Below, one piece after another: positions 44,826 to 57,365 of a stretch of 64,000 nucleotides of DNA. This stretch comes from Morinoia aosen. Its lineage: Eukaryota > Arthropoda > Malacostraca > Amphipoda > Talitridae. The stretch's first letter is position 1, and every line of letters starts with the position of its first letter. A program made the position numbers and the translations under genes. The DNA lies in assembly GCA_030386875.1 (NCBI GenBank), contig CM059559.1:63812392-63876391 (forward strand), written 5' to 3'. The notes beneath the pieces are model-generated. The model was not told where the DNA came from and ran no database searches. It saw only the letters and a list, made by a program, of their open reading frames with translations.

Positions 44826-46470
44826 AAATTATTCGTACGCCCCTCGTCAGTCAAAACTTTCCAGAATTACTCAAAACTATTGTTGCCTCAGGCAAAAGAT
44901 TTTCACAGGGTGTGAAGCACACACTAGTGACAATAATACGAAGTTTCTAGAACAAAATATTTTTTTGAAAGGTTTAACAAGCTGAACTTCAGAAACACGA
45001 TACGACAAAATTATTCGTACAGTGAGTAGTATTACACTTTATTAAGGTGAATCTACCATTTAAGTACATTTGTAACAATCAAGCGCGTGACTTTTTATCT
45101 TCATAACAATAAAAAGCAAATAATTATAGTTTATGACAACTTTTTCCGTAGTTTCAGATGAAATACTGTTCCATTCTTCAATGGCGATGCGTTTCAATTC
45201 CTGAAGATTTTTTGGACCTCTCATGTTGATGTTGACTTTTAACTTCTGCAACAAATTTTCAATGGGATTGAGATCGGACTCATCGAAGGCCATGACAGCA
45301 CATTTGTCTTATTTCCATGGAACCAACCAGTCATATACTTTGCCGTACGTTTTGGGCCATTGTCTTGTTGAAAGACCCACTGCCATCTAAGTCCTAAACT
45401 ATTGGCTGATACCTTCAGATTTTCGTTCAAAATATAAATATAGTCATTAGAGTTCATCTTCTCTTCAGTTGCAACAAATTTTCCAGTACCCGACGCAACA
45501 AAACAACCCAAAAACATCAGTGATCCATCTCCGTGTTAACTGTTGTCACAGTAGTGTTCTTCGGCGAGAAAGCTGCATCATTCTTACGCCAAACCTTGTT
45601 CACGTCATTGTACCCAAAATGCTAGATTTTGGTATCGTCTCTCCATCATACTCTCTCCAAAAAGCCTCTGTCCTTATCCAAGTGTGACGTTGCAAAGTTC
45701 AAGCGAATAGCAATATGACATAGTTTGTGGAGAGGAGTCCTTCGAGGTAGGCCTTCGTGTAGGCCTTCCTTGTTCAGACAGCGCTGAATTGTGCGATGGT
45801 TCACGCTAGTTCCCTGAGCGTTCAAACTCTCGGTAATATCGTCTTGTTTGACCCGTGAATTAGCGTTGACCTCACGACACAATTTTCGAAAAGTTCTCCC
45901 CAAGGGTTTTTGTTTGCAACCACGCCCAGGCAACGTTCCACAGTACCAAACTTGGCAAACTTTTTTATAACAGATTGTACCGTAGATCTTGGGATGGTCA
46001 AACGCTTAGATATGTCGCCATCCATAACTATGTCCAGCTGTGTGGCAATCAATAATTTTCTGTCTGAGGTCTACACCGAGTTCCTTAGTTTTTCCCATCG
46101 TGGCGCTATTGAACGAATGACAAAGCTCTACTCCTCTGGCTTACCGTTAGCTCTGGAACAATTTTCTAAAATGATCTCACATCTAGAGTGTTCAAGAACA
46201 TTCAAGACACAATTTTTTTCAGTAAAACAAGTATAACGGTAAAAACTTCTCAATGAAATGTAATTTTCTTAACTGTATGAAGAATTTTGCCTTTTCGTGT
46301 TTCTGAAGTTCAGCTTGTCAAATCTTCCACAAATAATATTTTGTTCTAAAAACTTCTCATTATCGTCAGTAATATGTGCTTCACACCCTTTGAAAATCTT
46401 ATGCCTGGGGCAAAAATAATTTTTGGGTGATCCTAGAAAGTTTTGAAAGACCAGAGGCGGGGATGAAATA
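44826..46470 (-). mobile_element. Tc1/mariner element with long inverted repeats (IR/DR type)
   Basis: Two inverted arms of about 190 bp: left 44826-45030, right about 46270-46470. Shared blocks are GGGTGTGAAGCACA, TTCTAGAACAAAATAT (right arm TTTTAGAACAAAATAT in complement) and AAGCTGAACTTCAGAAACACG. In the left arm an outer and an inner copy of AAATTATTCGTAC lie about 170 bp apart, the paired-direct-repeat layout of IR/DR Tc1 elements. Total length of about 1.65 kb fits this group. TA duplications at the extreme ends could not be fixed by eye. Confidence 0.85.
45060..46052 (-). pseudogene. Tc1-like transposase, broken by frameshifts
   Basis: The enzyme cuts and joins its own element. Reading pieces on the minus strand gives, in order: a helix-turn-helix part (ISKRLTIPRSTVQSVIKKFA, 46052 onwards), a second DNA-binding part (SRVKQDDITESLNAQGTSVN, 45933-45646), then NDVNKVWRKNDAAFSPKNTT and HGDGSLMFLGCF, the FQQDNGPKRTA box with the second catalytic Asp (45517-45239), and SDLNPIENLLQKLK with the third acidic residue (45293-45060). 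The pieces lie in different frames: one shift falls between WPSMSP and DLNPIEN near 45260-45290, and others lie upstream. The order and motifs are complete enough to name the family, but the copy is dead. Confidence 0.85.
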
Positions 46471-48529
46471 AACGCGATCAACTTCGTATAAATGAGTTCT
46501 CTGACTTTGTTACAAGTTTTGAATAACAAAAGTACTAAAATACTTTATCGAACAGACGGAAACACCGTTATCAGTGGTTTTAAAATACTGTACAAGGGCT
46601 AGTCTACATAATTTACTAGAAGCACTATGTAACACGCTCATCTAAAACAATTTGACCAACAAATACACTAATCATCAAAATAATGAATAACTAAAATAGC
46701 AGTCAAATAATTTGCAATGCTTATTCATTAAAACAATCTGTGAGAATGGGTGAAGCAACTGATTAGTCATTCGCAATTCCCAGATTACGTTATTTTTATG
46801 TATAACATATACATAGTTTTGAATAATGAAAGCACAAGATGCTAACTGGGGTAGCAATGTATCTCTCATAAGCTGTGAGTCAGTGCTTTAATCATGTTTA
46901 TTAAACAGATTTTTTCGTTCTTAATGTATTAAAAGATTTCCAGAAATCAGGTACAGAACCTGACGAAAAAGTATTTCCAATTTGTGATTCCCATTCCCAA
47001 TAGTATTCCCATTCTTAGACGAAGGTGACATTCGTTGCGCCTCTTCTTCATCATTGGATGAAGTACTTCATTCTCGGCCCGATGTAGGTAACAAATTATT
47101 TCTTACACATGTATTATTGCTACTCATGTTTCCTGCCTAAACTTATTTTTATGATTTTTTTCGGAAGTTCGAAATCACAGCAGCGCGATTTCAGTTACAA
47201 TAATTTGCAATGCCCTCAATTGCATAAGTAAAAAATGCCGGAAATTAGCATGGCTTACACTATTTAAACTTTTTCAGGAGAGTAAGTGTTCAAGTATAAA
47301 TTTATGCTATACCGCTATGCAATCATTTTTCAATTTGTTTGTCTAATACTCATATTTATCATTGTTCAAAATACAATCGGTACAGTGTTACAGTTTGTAT
47401 GTCAGCCTGATGACTAAACCAAGCATTAAATAATCGAGCCAAATAAATAACAATGTCGTGATAGACATTTCTTCACTAATATCAGTGCATTCCACCACTA
47501 ATATCTGCATTCCACAGCGCAAAAAACTTCAATTGCAATCAAGCGTAGTTGCATTCACGGGCGCAAGGCATTCAAAACCAGTTTTTAATCAAATATATTT
47601 GACGTTGATATTAAGCCATATTAATTTCATAATTCTTTTTTTAGATGGTATATATATTTTGCTGGTAACAGAACCTCCAAAATAATATAAATGCATTACT
47701 TTGAATTAACTGTAGAGTATGAACATGAATTGAAAGACATGCATTGGTAACTGCAACAATGAAAACAAATCCAGCTTTTACAGTTTGATTCGTATGCTTT
47801 GTAGGTCCTTTGCATTCTTAGAGAGCAACAATATGACGTAACCACAAACGTCCGATTTTCATGCGCTATTAAGCGCCGTGTTCGTGGCTGGGCAACACCA
47901 AATCGTATAATAACATTGCTGTGTGCTGGTGACGGCGGCCGCCATGACTTCGAAGAAGAGAGCGCATCTCTCGCACCCAAAAGTGTCACTATTTGCCACC
48001 GTTTAATATGGGCCTTAGGAGGACTCTACGAATTGACTGTGTTGCAAGACTATTGTAGAGGGACTTGAGCTTTCTCATATCTTCTTACGCTCTGTTTCTA
48101 AACTTTTTATTGACCACTAGTCTTATTTTGTTCGCATGTGTAAATGACTTCAGGACAAGCATATTATTTTATGACATCTTAAACCAGCGTCGGCTTTTAA
48201 GGATTCGCTTAAACAAGTAAACGTAATATCAATCAGAGATATTAACGATGAAATTCTGGATACATACCTTCCATGTTAACTCTCAAATGTTACGGCTATA
48301 AATTAGGGCATTATTTGACATCGTTTGATTTACGAGATAGATTTTGATATTTATCCTTAACTTCTCATCCAGTGTAATTTTGCTATCACATTTCATGATA
48401 GAGAAGATCAATTCAATTAGAGAATCCCTAATCTTTTCTATTTAGTACTAAACTTTTCAGAAGTAATATGTAATTCACTATTCATGAAGTCCTTGCCCTC
48501 ATATCGGTACCTACGACTAAGTTTTCTGT
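46471..48529. other. Intergenic stretch
   Basis: No supported gene. A small GC-rich patch at 47930-47985 contains GGCGGCCGCCATGAC, a YY1/Pho-like motif also found in the palindrome at 21.07 kb. A 97-codon minus frame (47696-47989) overlaps it without a known domain. Confidence 0.5.
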
Positions 48530-48599
48530 AATTTCTAAAATGGTTTACTTTGCCAACTTTATTATGATACGTCATGGTTTAAAGTTGAAAGAAAGATCG

Positions 48600-49945
48600 C
48601 GAAGTGCATATCTCTTTCAACATCAATACCCCTACTCATACCTCCATCGAATAAACCCTCTTGAAATTTGCCGTGTTCCAACGTCTGTTCCCTGTTTCTA
48701 AACTAACGTACTTCTAGTCTTCCTAGAGTCAGAAAACATTGATAAATGATAAAGAAGGTAATTCAGGTGTGGAAGTCTCGGATTGATAAATATGACTTGA
48801 AAATAAGGCTTGAATTGATGCATAAGCTGTGTATAACCTATTTCATAATTTCAATCTAAGTGTAATAATTCTTTCTTCCACATCTGCTAACGGGAGACGC
48901 AATCTTTGTCTCGTCTTTGGTTCTATCTGAATTTCGTCGCTGACCGTCGTAGTACTGAAATAAAATCACTGTTGAAAGGTTGGTCAGCGAACTAAAGCTG
49001 TTACTAATGACCGACGCAAATTTAAAAATTTATTAGAGCTAAATGATATTACACATATTTCGAAACTAACTTAAAACATTTCAATGTTATGGTGTTTTTG
49101 AACTGATTATAAGAATTATTTATTTAAAACAAAAACACCCCCTCGATCTCGAGCTCATCGTTCAAACGGACTCCTAAAAACTGAATGTTGGCTAAAAAAG
49201 GGCATTCGTCAATTAGGCTGAAGGTAATTTTTGAGTTGAACGAAATTTATTAATTTATTTTTTCTAAATCCTTGGTCGGTAACCTCCTGAAAATCAAAAA
49301 ACACGCATGTTTCATCACGCGATGTTATGAGCTACAAAAATTTGCATTTGATTATAACTTTCCGTGAATCAACTTTGATCAGACTTTTGAGAGAAAAACA
49401 GTGATACCATTGAGTTTTTATGTATTCATCATCAATGGCTTTGATAATTTTTCAAATCTGCATCTCCTGACTAATATGAGTTGCAAAGCTGAGACGAACA
49501 TTGGCATTGATAAACCTTCACAAAAAGTCCCTCTGTTTTTTATTTCTATGTGTATAGATTGCGCATGATTGTTTTTCTAATGATACTAGAGATGACGGTC
49601 TCTCATGTGTACTCCAACGCAGTGAAATGATGTCTCAAATCCTCGTTACTTATAACAAGTAGGTAAACAAAATTGGGCATTTGCAGTTCGTCATCGGGTA
49701 CTGTCTTCTACTAAATTATTACACTGAGCTTATTTGCACTCTTCGATGAATCATGTTGTGTTGTGAAATGAACGCATACCACCACCAATAAACTCCTTTA
49801 GAATTTGCGGTATTCCAGTGCGTGTTCACTGTCTCCAAACCTACATACTTTTGGTTCCCTTTGAGTCAGTAAAAACACTGAAAATGATATACAAAGTTAC
49901 CTAGATGTAGAAGTCAAGGGCTGAAAATTATAACCGAGATTAACA
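48600..49945 (+). repeat. Two diverged direct repeats of about 200 bp, 1.1 kb apart
   Basis: 48640-48815 (AATAAACCCTCTTGAAATTT, GTTCCCTGTTTCTAAACTAACGTACTT, GAGTCAG, AGGTGTGGAAGTC) parallels 49785-49945 (AATAAACTCCTTTAGAATTT, GTTCACTGTCTCCAAACCTACATACTT, GAGTCAG, AGATGTAGAAGTC). A third weak trace is at 48083-48120. No coding capacity. Confidence 0.65.
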
Positions 49946-52294
49946 CTTCTTTCATTTTGCAAAGTATTACCGATATTGAATATTTTTCTCGGAAATATCT
50001 GATGAAATCTGTTACTATGAACAGTACTGTTGTTGGTTTTCAGTCAATGTAACATCATTTCTTGTAAAACATTCACGGAGCATCAAGTGGTAGAGAATAA
50101 AATTATTGGTAAATGAAAATAAACTAAGATACTATTCCTTTTTGTTGGAAATCTTCCGGGAAGTTAGTGACGACGTGTGCCTTAGTTGAGCTATCCAATA
50201 TATGGTTGCTTCTATAATTAAGCCTCCAACTTTTCATTATAGAGCCCTGTTTCCTAGCTCTACCGCGCAAACGGCTGATTTGATTAATTACATTCCACGG
50301 AGCTTATGAATAATTTCATGACTGAATTCCTCCGTAAAGGTAAGGGAAAATATCATTTATGATTTTAAATAGCAAATCCTCCTTATCAGGCAGAGGGTCG
50401 ACAAACTGGCCTATGGTGTTTTATTGAAAAAATTGCTTCCTGATGAATCAAAACAGATTTGAGGCAGCAGAAATTGTTTAGGATGACCTAAGCGTATAAT
50501 AGGTACACGAAATGCATACAAAAAATAGTCAGGACATGAGCGCTCAAAAAGAAGTTTGCAGAAAAAATAGAAATCATAAAAACTTAAAGTGATTAGAGAA
50601 GGGAACGCTAAAATTTCCTACGAAGCAAATCCAAAAAAAAAAATTCTACCGATTAGGATTTAAACACTGAATTTTATAGGGTAATTGAAAAAATCATGAA
50701 GACACCCATGTTCATAAGAAGCTGTGATCATGGAACCTCTCCCAACTTCTGAGTGAAATTTAGTTCGTTCACTGTCGTTGGTGCTTCCGAAAGATTTTAT
50801 TTTTCAACCTGGGAACGTTACTAGAGAGAAAACTAGGTGTTTTGATGCAAAAACTGTGACATGCAACAAATGTTGATCCGTAAAACCATCGAAGGTAAGG
50901 ATATATCTATTGATATATATATATTCAGTAATTACCGGTGTGAGGGCCTGCACGATTTGAGGGACGTTTTCAGCACGAAATGAAGTACCGACCTCACGAT
51001 ATCAAGTACCCCTAAGAATATTCCTAAAAACAGGATTTAGTGGGCTACTCATTTTACTGTTACTCGCGTAGTATACTAGTAGAGTAAACGTAGTAAACAG
51101 AACTTCATAACAAGATGAACTCTCAGGGTAACTTTTACTATACTCCAATATGAAACATAGCGAGAACCCTAATCAATTCATTCTGTTAAAGAGGAAAAAC
51201 TAAGACAAAGATAAGAGCTAGATTAAGTTATGGCACTTTTCAAACAATGTAAAATTTAGAAATCCTGAGTTCAACGCACTGACTAGGTCGCGCCCGCCAA
51301 AAAATGTATGCGCTAATATCAGTACATTTTGAATTGTTACTTCCCTAGCGTTTAAGATATATTATTTTGGTCGTAAAGTGCAAAATAAAAGAACATCTAT
51401 TCTCTCATTGGTGATAAAGAAGCCTGACGCTAACACATCAACTAATGAATGTTAGAGATTTCATCACATATGCAGCACTTTTTTTGTTTGCCTCCGAAAA
51501 TTTTCCTGTCAAATAAGACATACAAGTATAATGCTTCATCAATACCGATTCTTTTCCAGTTGCGGTGGTGATAATTAGATAATTTTTAAATATTAAACGC
51601 TTAACAAAACTGCATTGCGACATCTGGCAACTCAATGTAGTTAGATGATCTTACGACTTCTGGCAATTAGTTGAACTGGGGAGTCCAGGGCTGCCACTCA
51701 TACATATTTAATAGATAGATCTAGGTGTTTTTGCTCAAGCCTGGATGTAAAATTTGGAATCTAGATAATAGCTACAAATCTAGGTATTTTTTTCAGTGTG
51801 CTAGATATTTTCTAGCTAGAATTACAATCAAGCCATGTATATGATATATTACTGTAAATTCGATTTAGGAATTCACTCTAATGGTTGGTGACAACTTCCT
51901 TCTCATTATATATGTTAATTTGCTTAACCAAATTGTCATTTTGCTTAACCAAATTGACATTTTTATCATGTTATGTTCAGTTCATTAACCACACCAAGAC
52001 GGCTATTTCAATGTTTTTGTGCTGCCATAGTGTAACTTCTAATTGTGATAGAACGGTTCATTAGTGGAAGCATAGTCTCCAATTGCAAAACTAGTGATGT
52101 CAAAAATCATGGAATAAAATGCATATACATTATAAAATGTATTGTGGCCTCATTTAAACGAAACTGACCGATGATAAGGCAATAATGAGTTCAGTTTATC
52201 GTTGGATGGAGGCAATGTTATTTTAATCATGAAATTACTTCGTGTATCATTTGTATGCTGAAATCATGCATCTAATAAAGTGGAATCAACTTAC
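49946..52294. other. Intergenic stretch
   Basis: Contains a short tandem repeat TTGCTTAACCAAATTG (two copies near 51920-51955). No supported gene. Confidence 0.5.
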
Positions 52295-52617
52295 TCAGTA
52301 ATTGTAAAATTATTAAAAGTGATGCAGAAAGAGTTGTGACAGCCTTGAAACAATTGTTGATAAGTAGGAATTTGAGCATTGATAATCGCAATGCAAGCAA
52401 TAGAGACTGACAATACGAATGTCATTGTTGGCATCAATAATGGAGTTTGTGCCAAGTTCAAACAAGAAAATTTATATTTAACATTGATGATATGTGTATA
52501 CCACTCATTCCAGCTATATTTATGTCCTAGACTTCTGGTGAATGTTTCCAGAATTTTTGATCGCAGAAACTCATAATTTGCTTGCGAAATTTTCTTAGAC
52601 CATGCCAATTCAATTAC
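52295..52617 (-). CDS. Candidate internal exon of a membrane protein
   Basis: On the minus strand, 107 codons are open between an acceptor (TATATTTAAAG, ending at 52618) and a donor (ACTGA|GTAAGT, intron from 52294). The translation contains a hydrophobic stretch, LLMPTMTFVLSVSIACIAII, long enough to span a membrane, preceded by a polar Trp- and Tyr-containing part and followed by NFTIT with a possible N-glycosylation site. I do not recognise the family. A further strong acceptor (TTTTTTTTACAG) lies upstream at about 52703. The two splice signals matching the limits of an unusually long open frame are the main support. Confidence 0.3.
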
Positions 52618-55363
52618 CTTTAAATATAAGTTAATATTGGTTTACATCCAGTGAAAATTCCACCAGCTTGCAAAACACGGTTGTTGTCCATTCAACCTAC
52701 TGTAAAAAAAATTGTTGTTCAATGGCAGGATTTGAGAACGCATTTCGAGTTTGCAAGGCAAAGTAAAAATGCTATCCTGCTGATATGTTATTCGAAATAT
52801 ATTCTGATGAGAAAAATCTTGCACTATCATCAAAACACGCAACGTTAACTATCGCATGATGAACTAATAACACTACTTTACGTTCTATGAATGTTGAACA
52901 CGTTTTACCTCTCAGAAAAATAAAGAAAACTTAATTCGTTCCGATTTATATTTATTTTGATAAATCAGCCTATATGACATGACAATATTTGAAACACTCA
53001 GTTTACATAGAAGACAAATGAACGTGAAAAACAATATCAGGTGGCGATGGAAAACCGAGATCGAGAATTTTTTTGCTCAAAAAAGTCATCAAACATAGAA
53101 TTCACAAAAAGCGTTTCGAAAAAATTAGAGGCATAGCAAGAGACCTAACAATGTAGTACCCGCGGGGAGCTAGTGTCATACGGCGCACGAGAGGAAGACT
53201 GAAAGCAGTTTTCAGCACACGTACATTCAAATGTTTGCGGTCTCGTTCTCTGACAATAATTAATAATAATTGTTTACGCTAAGAAAATAAGCTTAACAGC
53301 GATCCGACTAAATGCATTACTTTGCAATGGTAGAGAAATGCATATTTCTTACACGTATTAGAATTTTTAAACTTGAAATTCAAGAAAAGAAATCAGATAC
53401 GTTCTAGAGCATTATAACGGATGCATATATGATCTTCAAAGAACATGTTGCACATATCAGTACTATGTTATTAAAATCCGCTGAAAAACAACACAGGAAA
53501 AATAATAACAATCTTAGTACAGTAAAAGAGGTTGTACATAAAGACAATTAATGGCACCAAACTGAATAGGAAGAATGCAACCGTAGTAATTAACTAACTA
53601 TTGTTAAAAACCAATCTTGGTATATGCAGGTTAGTTTTAGTAGCTAGAGGAGTGATATACCATTCAAAGTTATCCACCATAAATTAATCAGGAATCAAAC
53701 ATTATAATTATTTAAAATGAATTTCGTCGGGTTACGTTCCAGTCCTTAAACAAACACCTACGTCTTTGCATTTGTAAATAAAAATAAAAATTTGCATCTA
53801 AGACAATAACGTCAGCCTAGATGGCTATTATTTCAGTGCGTATTTAATCGATTAATCGGAGAAGAAACTACAAGTGTACATAAACCGCGTCAAATGAATG
53901 AGTAGGGAAAGCAGCACACGCAGCACTTCTAGCTTTTCTATCTATAGCAAACGTCATATACGAGATCGAATAAAGTTTTAAATCATAAAATGAAAATAAC
54001 GTTTGGACATCCTCAACGTAGTACAGCGAGAACCCTTGCATTTCTAATAAACCCTCAAATTTATTCCTTCGTCATAATGAAGCAGACAATAAACTTGAAA
54101 TAAGGAATGATTACTACTCGTTAGGTGCTCTGTCATGCGGATCAGTAATAATAATAATAATAATAAGTTTAGGGTTACGTTTCCACCAGGGTCGCCAGCA
54201 ACTTGCAACTATGGACCCCCCTAGCTTCAGCTAGGTAATCACACATCGGCTAGGCGATCACATTATGAGCAACGAGACTTGCTACAGACAACTGGATTGA
54301 TGTTAGTATTACCAGTTCGTGTGGTGTCGAACACTCATTTCAGCGCACATCGGAAATAAGGTAAGTAGTATGACTGTTGGACTCTGAGAGGTCCACAAGT
54401 GTGCAGTTCCGTATGCTTGGCATCCGATGACGATAGCTAGCTTGCAGTAATTTGGCAGGGGCACGTATAATTCATATGAGGTCGTACGCGTTGATTCTGT
54501 GAAGGTGCGGATCAGTAGTATATTTCACATCAGTTCACGTGCATGCTAATGCTGGAGACAGTTATCTGCCGGTTCAATGAAACATCCTAACACTTCAGTA
54601 AATCGAAATACAAAATGAAATATTGAAACATGGTATATGTAACAACGTCTACCCTTTTACATTATACTGTAGACTAAGCATATCATAAAGAGTAACAAAT
54701 TACAATTAAGTGATTGATAGTCCTCGCTAGTTACTCAGCCATGCGAATCCTTCGTATATTAGGTTCACATGTACTTAACACATCTGTAACACGCACTCCA
54801 CTTGGAAAAGTAAAATATATATGGTAACACTGAATGACCATGGAGGTACAGGATCGCTTTTTCCCCTTTTTTAATCATACACACTCATTTTAAATTATTG
54901 CAATTTGAAACTCTGTATTTAGAGTTGAAACAACTGTTCAGTTGACGTAAGAATTGAAGAAAGGAACAGTGAACGATCGTACGTTGAAAACGTATTTAAG
55001 GAGAATTAAAGAGCGTCAAACACGATAGCGAAAATGCAATAGCCAGAAAACTCTTTTGATCATGCAAACACTGAGAATTGGCAAGAAATGTGTGGCACAC
55101 GCACAGGATATGTTGTTGGGGACTAGTTCAATTTCAGTTCCGGCTAGAATTCATTGAGTCAAGTTGTCCTCGTACCTTTAGTCTTTTCAACTGCCTACTA
55201 TTGAAAATTTTCAGACGAACCGCTTTATACTGGTTCTCAAGGGACAGATGTTCTATCGTCTGCATATTGTTTTCGTAAAAGGAATTTATATATTTTTTCC
55301 TTGCTTGGAAGCCTTCCCTGGGCCCCCGAGCGATCCAGTGTTATTTCTGGGCTGAAGGCAGTC
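52618..55363. other. Intergenic stretch
   Basis: A short (TAA)n run at about 54147-54167. A GTAAGT at 54360 follows a moderately GC-rich stretch (54170-54360) but no clear frame accompanies it. Nothing else supported. Confidence 0.5.
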
Positions 55364-56112
55364 TCAATATTCATCGTATCTTCTGTAGACCATTAAGCAT
55401 AACATAAGCGATTTAGACTGTTTCACGGAAGAGGGAGGCGGTGATCTTGCATCATATAACTTTCTCCGGGCAGTTGGCTTTCGTTTCTTTGTTAGTTGAT
55501 GAGCTTCATCAGAGGAAGTTCCGCTGTCGCTGCCAATTAAGTCCACGGAATTTGAATCTGACGATGATCTTGATTTCAAATCGAATGCAGTAACTTCATC
55601 GTCAGTTTCGCTAGACGATGAGGATGCAAGTACGGATGCGGATGACTGACTCGAATTGTAATCAGAGCACTCCATTGCATCATTCCTCGTGTTTTTGTTA
55701 GTTTGTTCACCACGGTTGAGGCTCGTATTGGCCTCGGGTTCGTCAGAGTCAGAAGATTGAGATTTGTCGATGGCGTGTAAGGCTAGCCCAGGCTCTAGTA
55801 CATTGCCCAAAGCAGGGCATTGATATATGTTCTTGTTGATATTTGCCGAATGGCCGAGGAAACTGTAAAATTTCTCCCTCTCAGCGGGGTTCACATCAAA
55901 CTGGGCGTATAGGGTACTCACCCTGTGCCTATTTTTGGTCGCTGTTATTGTGGTTGGAACTCCAGCACTAAGGCTGCTAGAAGAAATTTCTACAGTTCCA
56001 TCAACAGCCGACAAAGAACCGCCCGTGGCTGGAAATAGAGAGGGGTTTTGTTCATTGACGCCGGCGGCAGCACGTGCTGCGGGACTGCGAATATAGTTCA
56101 GGGCTGGAATAG
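55364..56112 (-). CDS. Exon block 5: tyrosine-recombinase box and Ser/Asp-rich tail
   Basis: About 248 codons are open from a weak acceptor (CCGAAAACAG) to TGA. The first part (ALNYIRSPAARAAAGVNEQN then PSLFPATGG) and TATKNRHRVSTLYAQFDV, then EREKFYSFLGHSANINKNIY, has the spacing of the C-terminal half of tyrosine recombinases: Arg II in RHR, the LGHS box and a candidate nucleophile Tyr about 33 residues after the Arg. The usual first His of HxxR is Thr (TKNR). A long low-complexity tail (SSQSSASVLASSSSSETDDE and similar) and a basic patch (TKKRKPTARRK), a possible nuclear signal, follow. An intact frame of this length stands out against the broken elements around it. The 216-codon part alone starts at a non-ATG codon, so it needs upstream exons. 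Confidence 0.55.
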
Positions 56113-56123
56113 CTGTTTTCGGA

Positions 56124-56485
56124 TGATTAGGTTAATAGTTAGTTTAAGCCTCCCTATCCTCAACAAATGAGATCAAGAGAGGAAGGAAGAAGGCACCATT
56201 TGGTATTGAGTTAAGGGAATGCGGAATCTATGCAAAAAAGGCATAGAAACAGTAAGATGAGAAAGAAGCTCATGAAACAAGATCACAGTTGAAGAAGAAA
56301 CTAGTAGGTGCTGAAAAAACAGGACAGCAGTGTACCGAAAAAAGATGGTCCGTGACAAAATAAAAAACCTATTCTATTTCAACAAAAAGAAGGCCTCCCT
56401 AAACTTTAGCTCGGGACCTCACATAATCCCCCTGGGAGCGCCAATTCCCATAGATACAATAGTTGTATCCCCCTGAAAGGAAGCT
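56124..56485 (+). repeat. Interspersed repeat family A, copy 2
   Basis: Nearly full unit from TTAGTTTAAGCCTCCCTATC through GGAAGAAGGCACCATTTGG, AAAACAGGACAGCAGTGTAC and ATAGATACAATAGTTGTATC to CCCCCTGAAAGG. It begins within about 12 bp of the acceptor of exon block 5. Confidence 0.85.
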
Positions 56486-56589
56486 TTACAAGTAGGACAT
56501 ATGACTATTTCTTTGATTTTTTATTTGTTTTCTTTTCCGTAATTATCTTTTTGCCAGTCTCAAGTTCATTTCCGACGTTGCCTCAACAT

Positions 56590-56726
56590 TATATTCATAA
56601 GTTCCGTGTTTGCAGATTTTGGCACAGTGGGCTTAACTTGGCCAAGTCTTGCACTTCACTTGTGTGTTCTTTGACGTCCCAGTCTTGTGAATAGGCAGGA
56701 ACAAAACGGACACGGACGTTGGGGCT
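56590..56726 (-). pseudogene. Exon block 4: CPFC zinc-knuckle with a frameshift
   Basis: A good acceptor (CTTCCTCCCTTAACAG) ends at 56727. In the phase of block 3 the protein reads RPCPFCSCLFTRLGRQ, a C-x2-C start followed by L-x-R, as in zinc fingers of the form C-x2-C...L-x-R-H...H. The frame then reaches TGA, but a shifted frame continues KEHTSEVQDLAKLSPLCQNL, which fits as the H-containing second half. The simplest reading is a small deletion near 56675-56680. The 3' splice limit is not clear. Confidence 0.45.
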
Positions 56727-57109
56727 CTGTTAAGGGAGGAAGTATGACGAGTTAGACGTTTTGATGTCTGTTATAATAAATATGGGAATACATACGAGCC
56801 TGACCGAATCATAGAGTTTCAAAAATGGAATGATATTATTTAGTTAGGTTAGTAAATGACCTTATTAAGCGAAATAAATCATCTTATTGAAAGGAATGAA
56901 TCATAGGAATGATTTAGGGAACTATCTACCCAAAAAAATGCCACTGTTAAATCATTATCAATTCTTCCTTGTTTAGCTCATGGTAAAGAGACTTTTCTTA
57001 GGAATCAAACGATGTGCTCTGCTGCCTTACATATGTGTTCGTTCGTCAGCTACAGCTGGCGAAAGACCAATTAAATGCGCACTTGCAAGGCCAAACAGGT
57101 GACGAGTCT

Positions 57110-57365
57110 CAGGCTCTCATGAAAACTTGAACTTATTGTCGTTGAAAATGCTACTCCCAGTTTTCGAGGTACAGGAATGACAGTCATACTATTCGATAGG
57201 GACTTAAAAAGAACCACAGAAGCATTTGAGTAGATTTTTGAATGAAGATTTATCAACACTTTGACTGTGACGTGCGCCACCGGTGGTACACGGAGGTAAT
57301 TTTCAGAATGCTACTGACCTGCCAGTAGTCGCAAACACAATTTTCATAAATATTTAATCAAAGCG
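57110..57365 (+). repeat. Dispersed repeat traces (families E copy 2 and F copy 3)
   Basis: 57145-57180 resembles the family F blocks flanking the element at 40.3 kb, and 57260-57362 resembles 12820-12940 (family E). Both are strongly diverged. Confidence 0.4.

Noticed and set aside
52642..52842. 66-codon minus frame upstream of the membrane exon candidate
   Set aside because: It contains a strong acceptor (TTTTTTTTACAG) in its middle, and the frame has no recognised motif. Kept only as context for the exon at 52295-52617.
54170..54365. Possible exon ending at GTAAGT (54360)
   Set aside because: The donor is good, but no frame or acceptor gives a convincing coding block on the plus strand.
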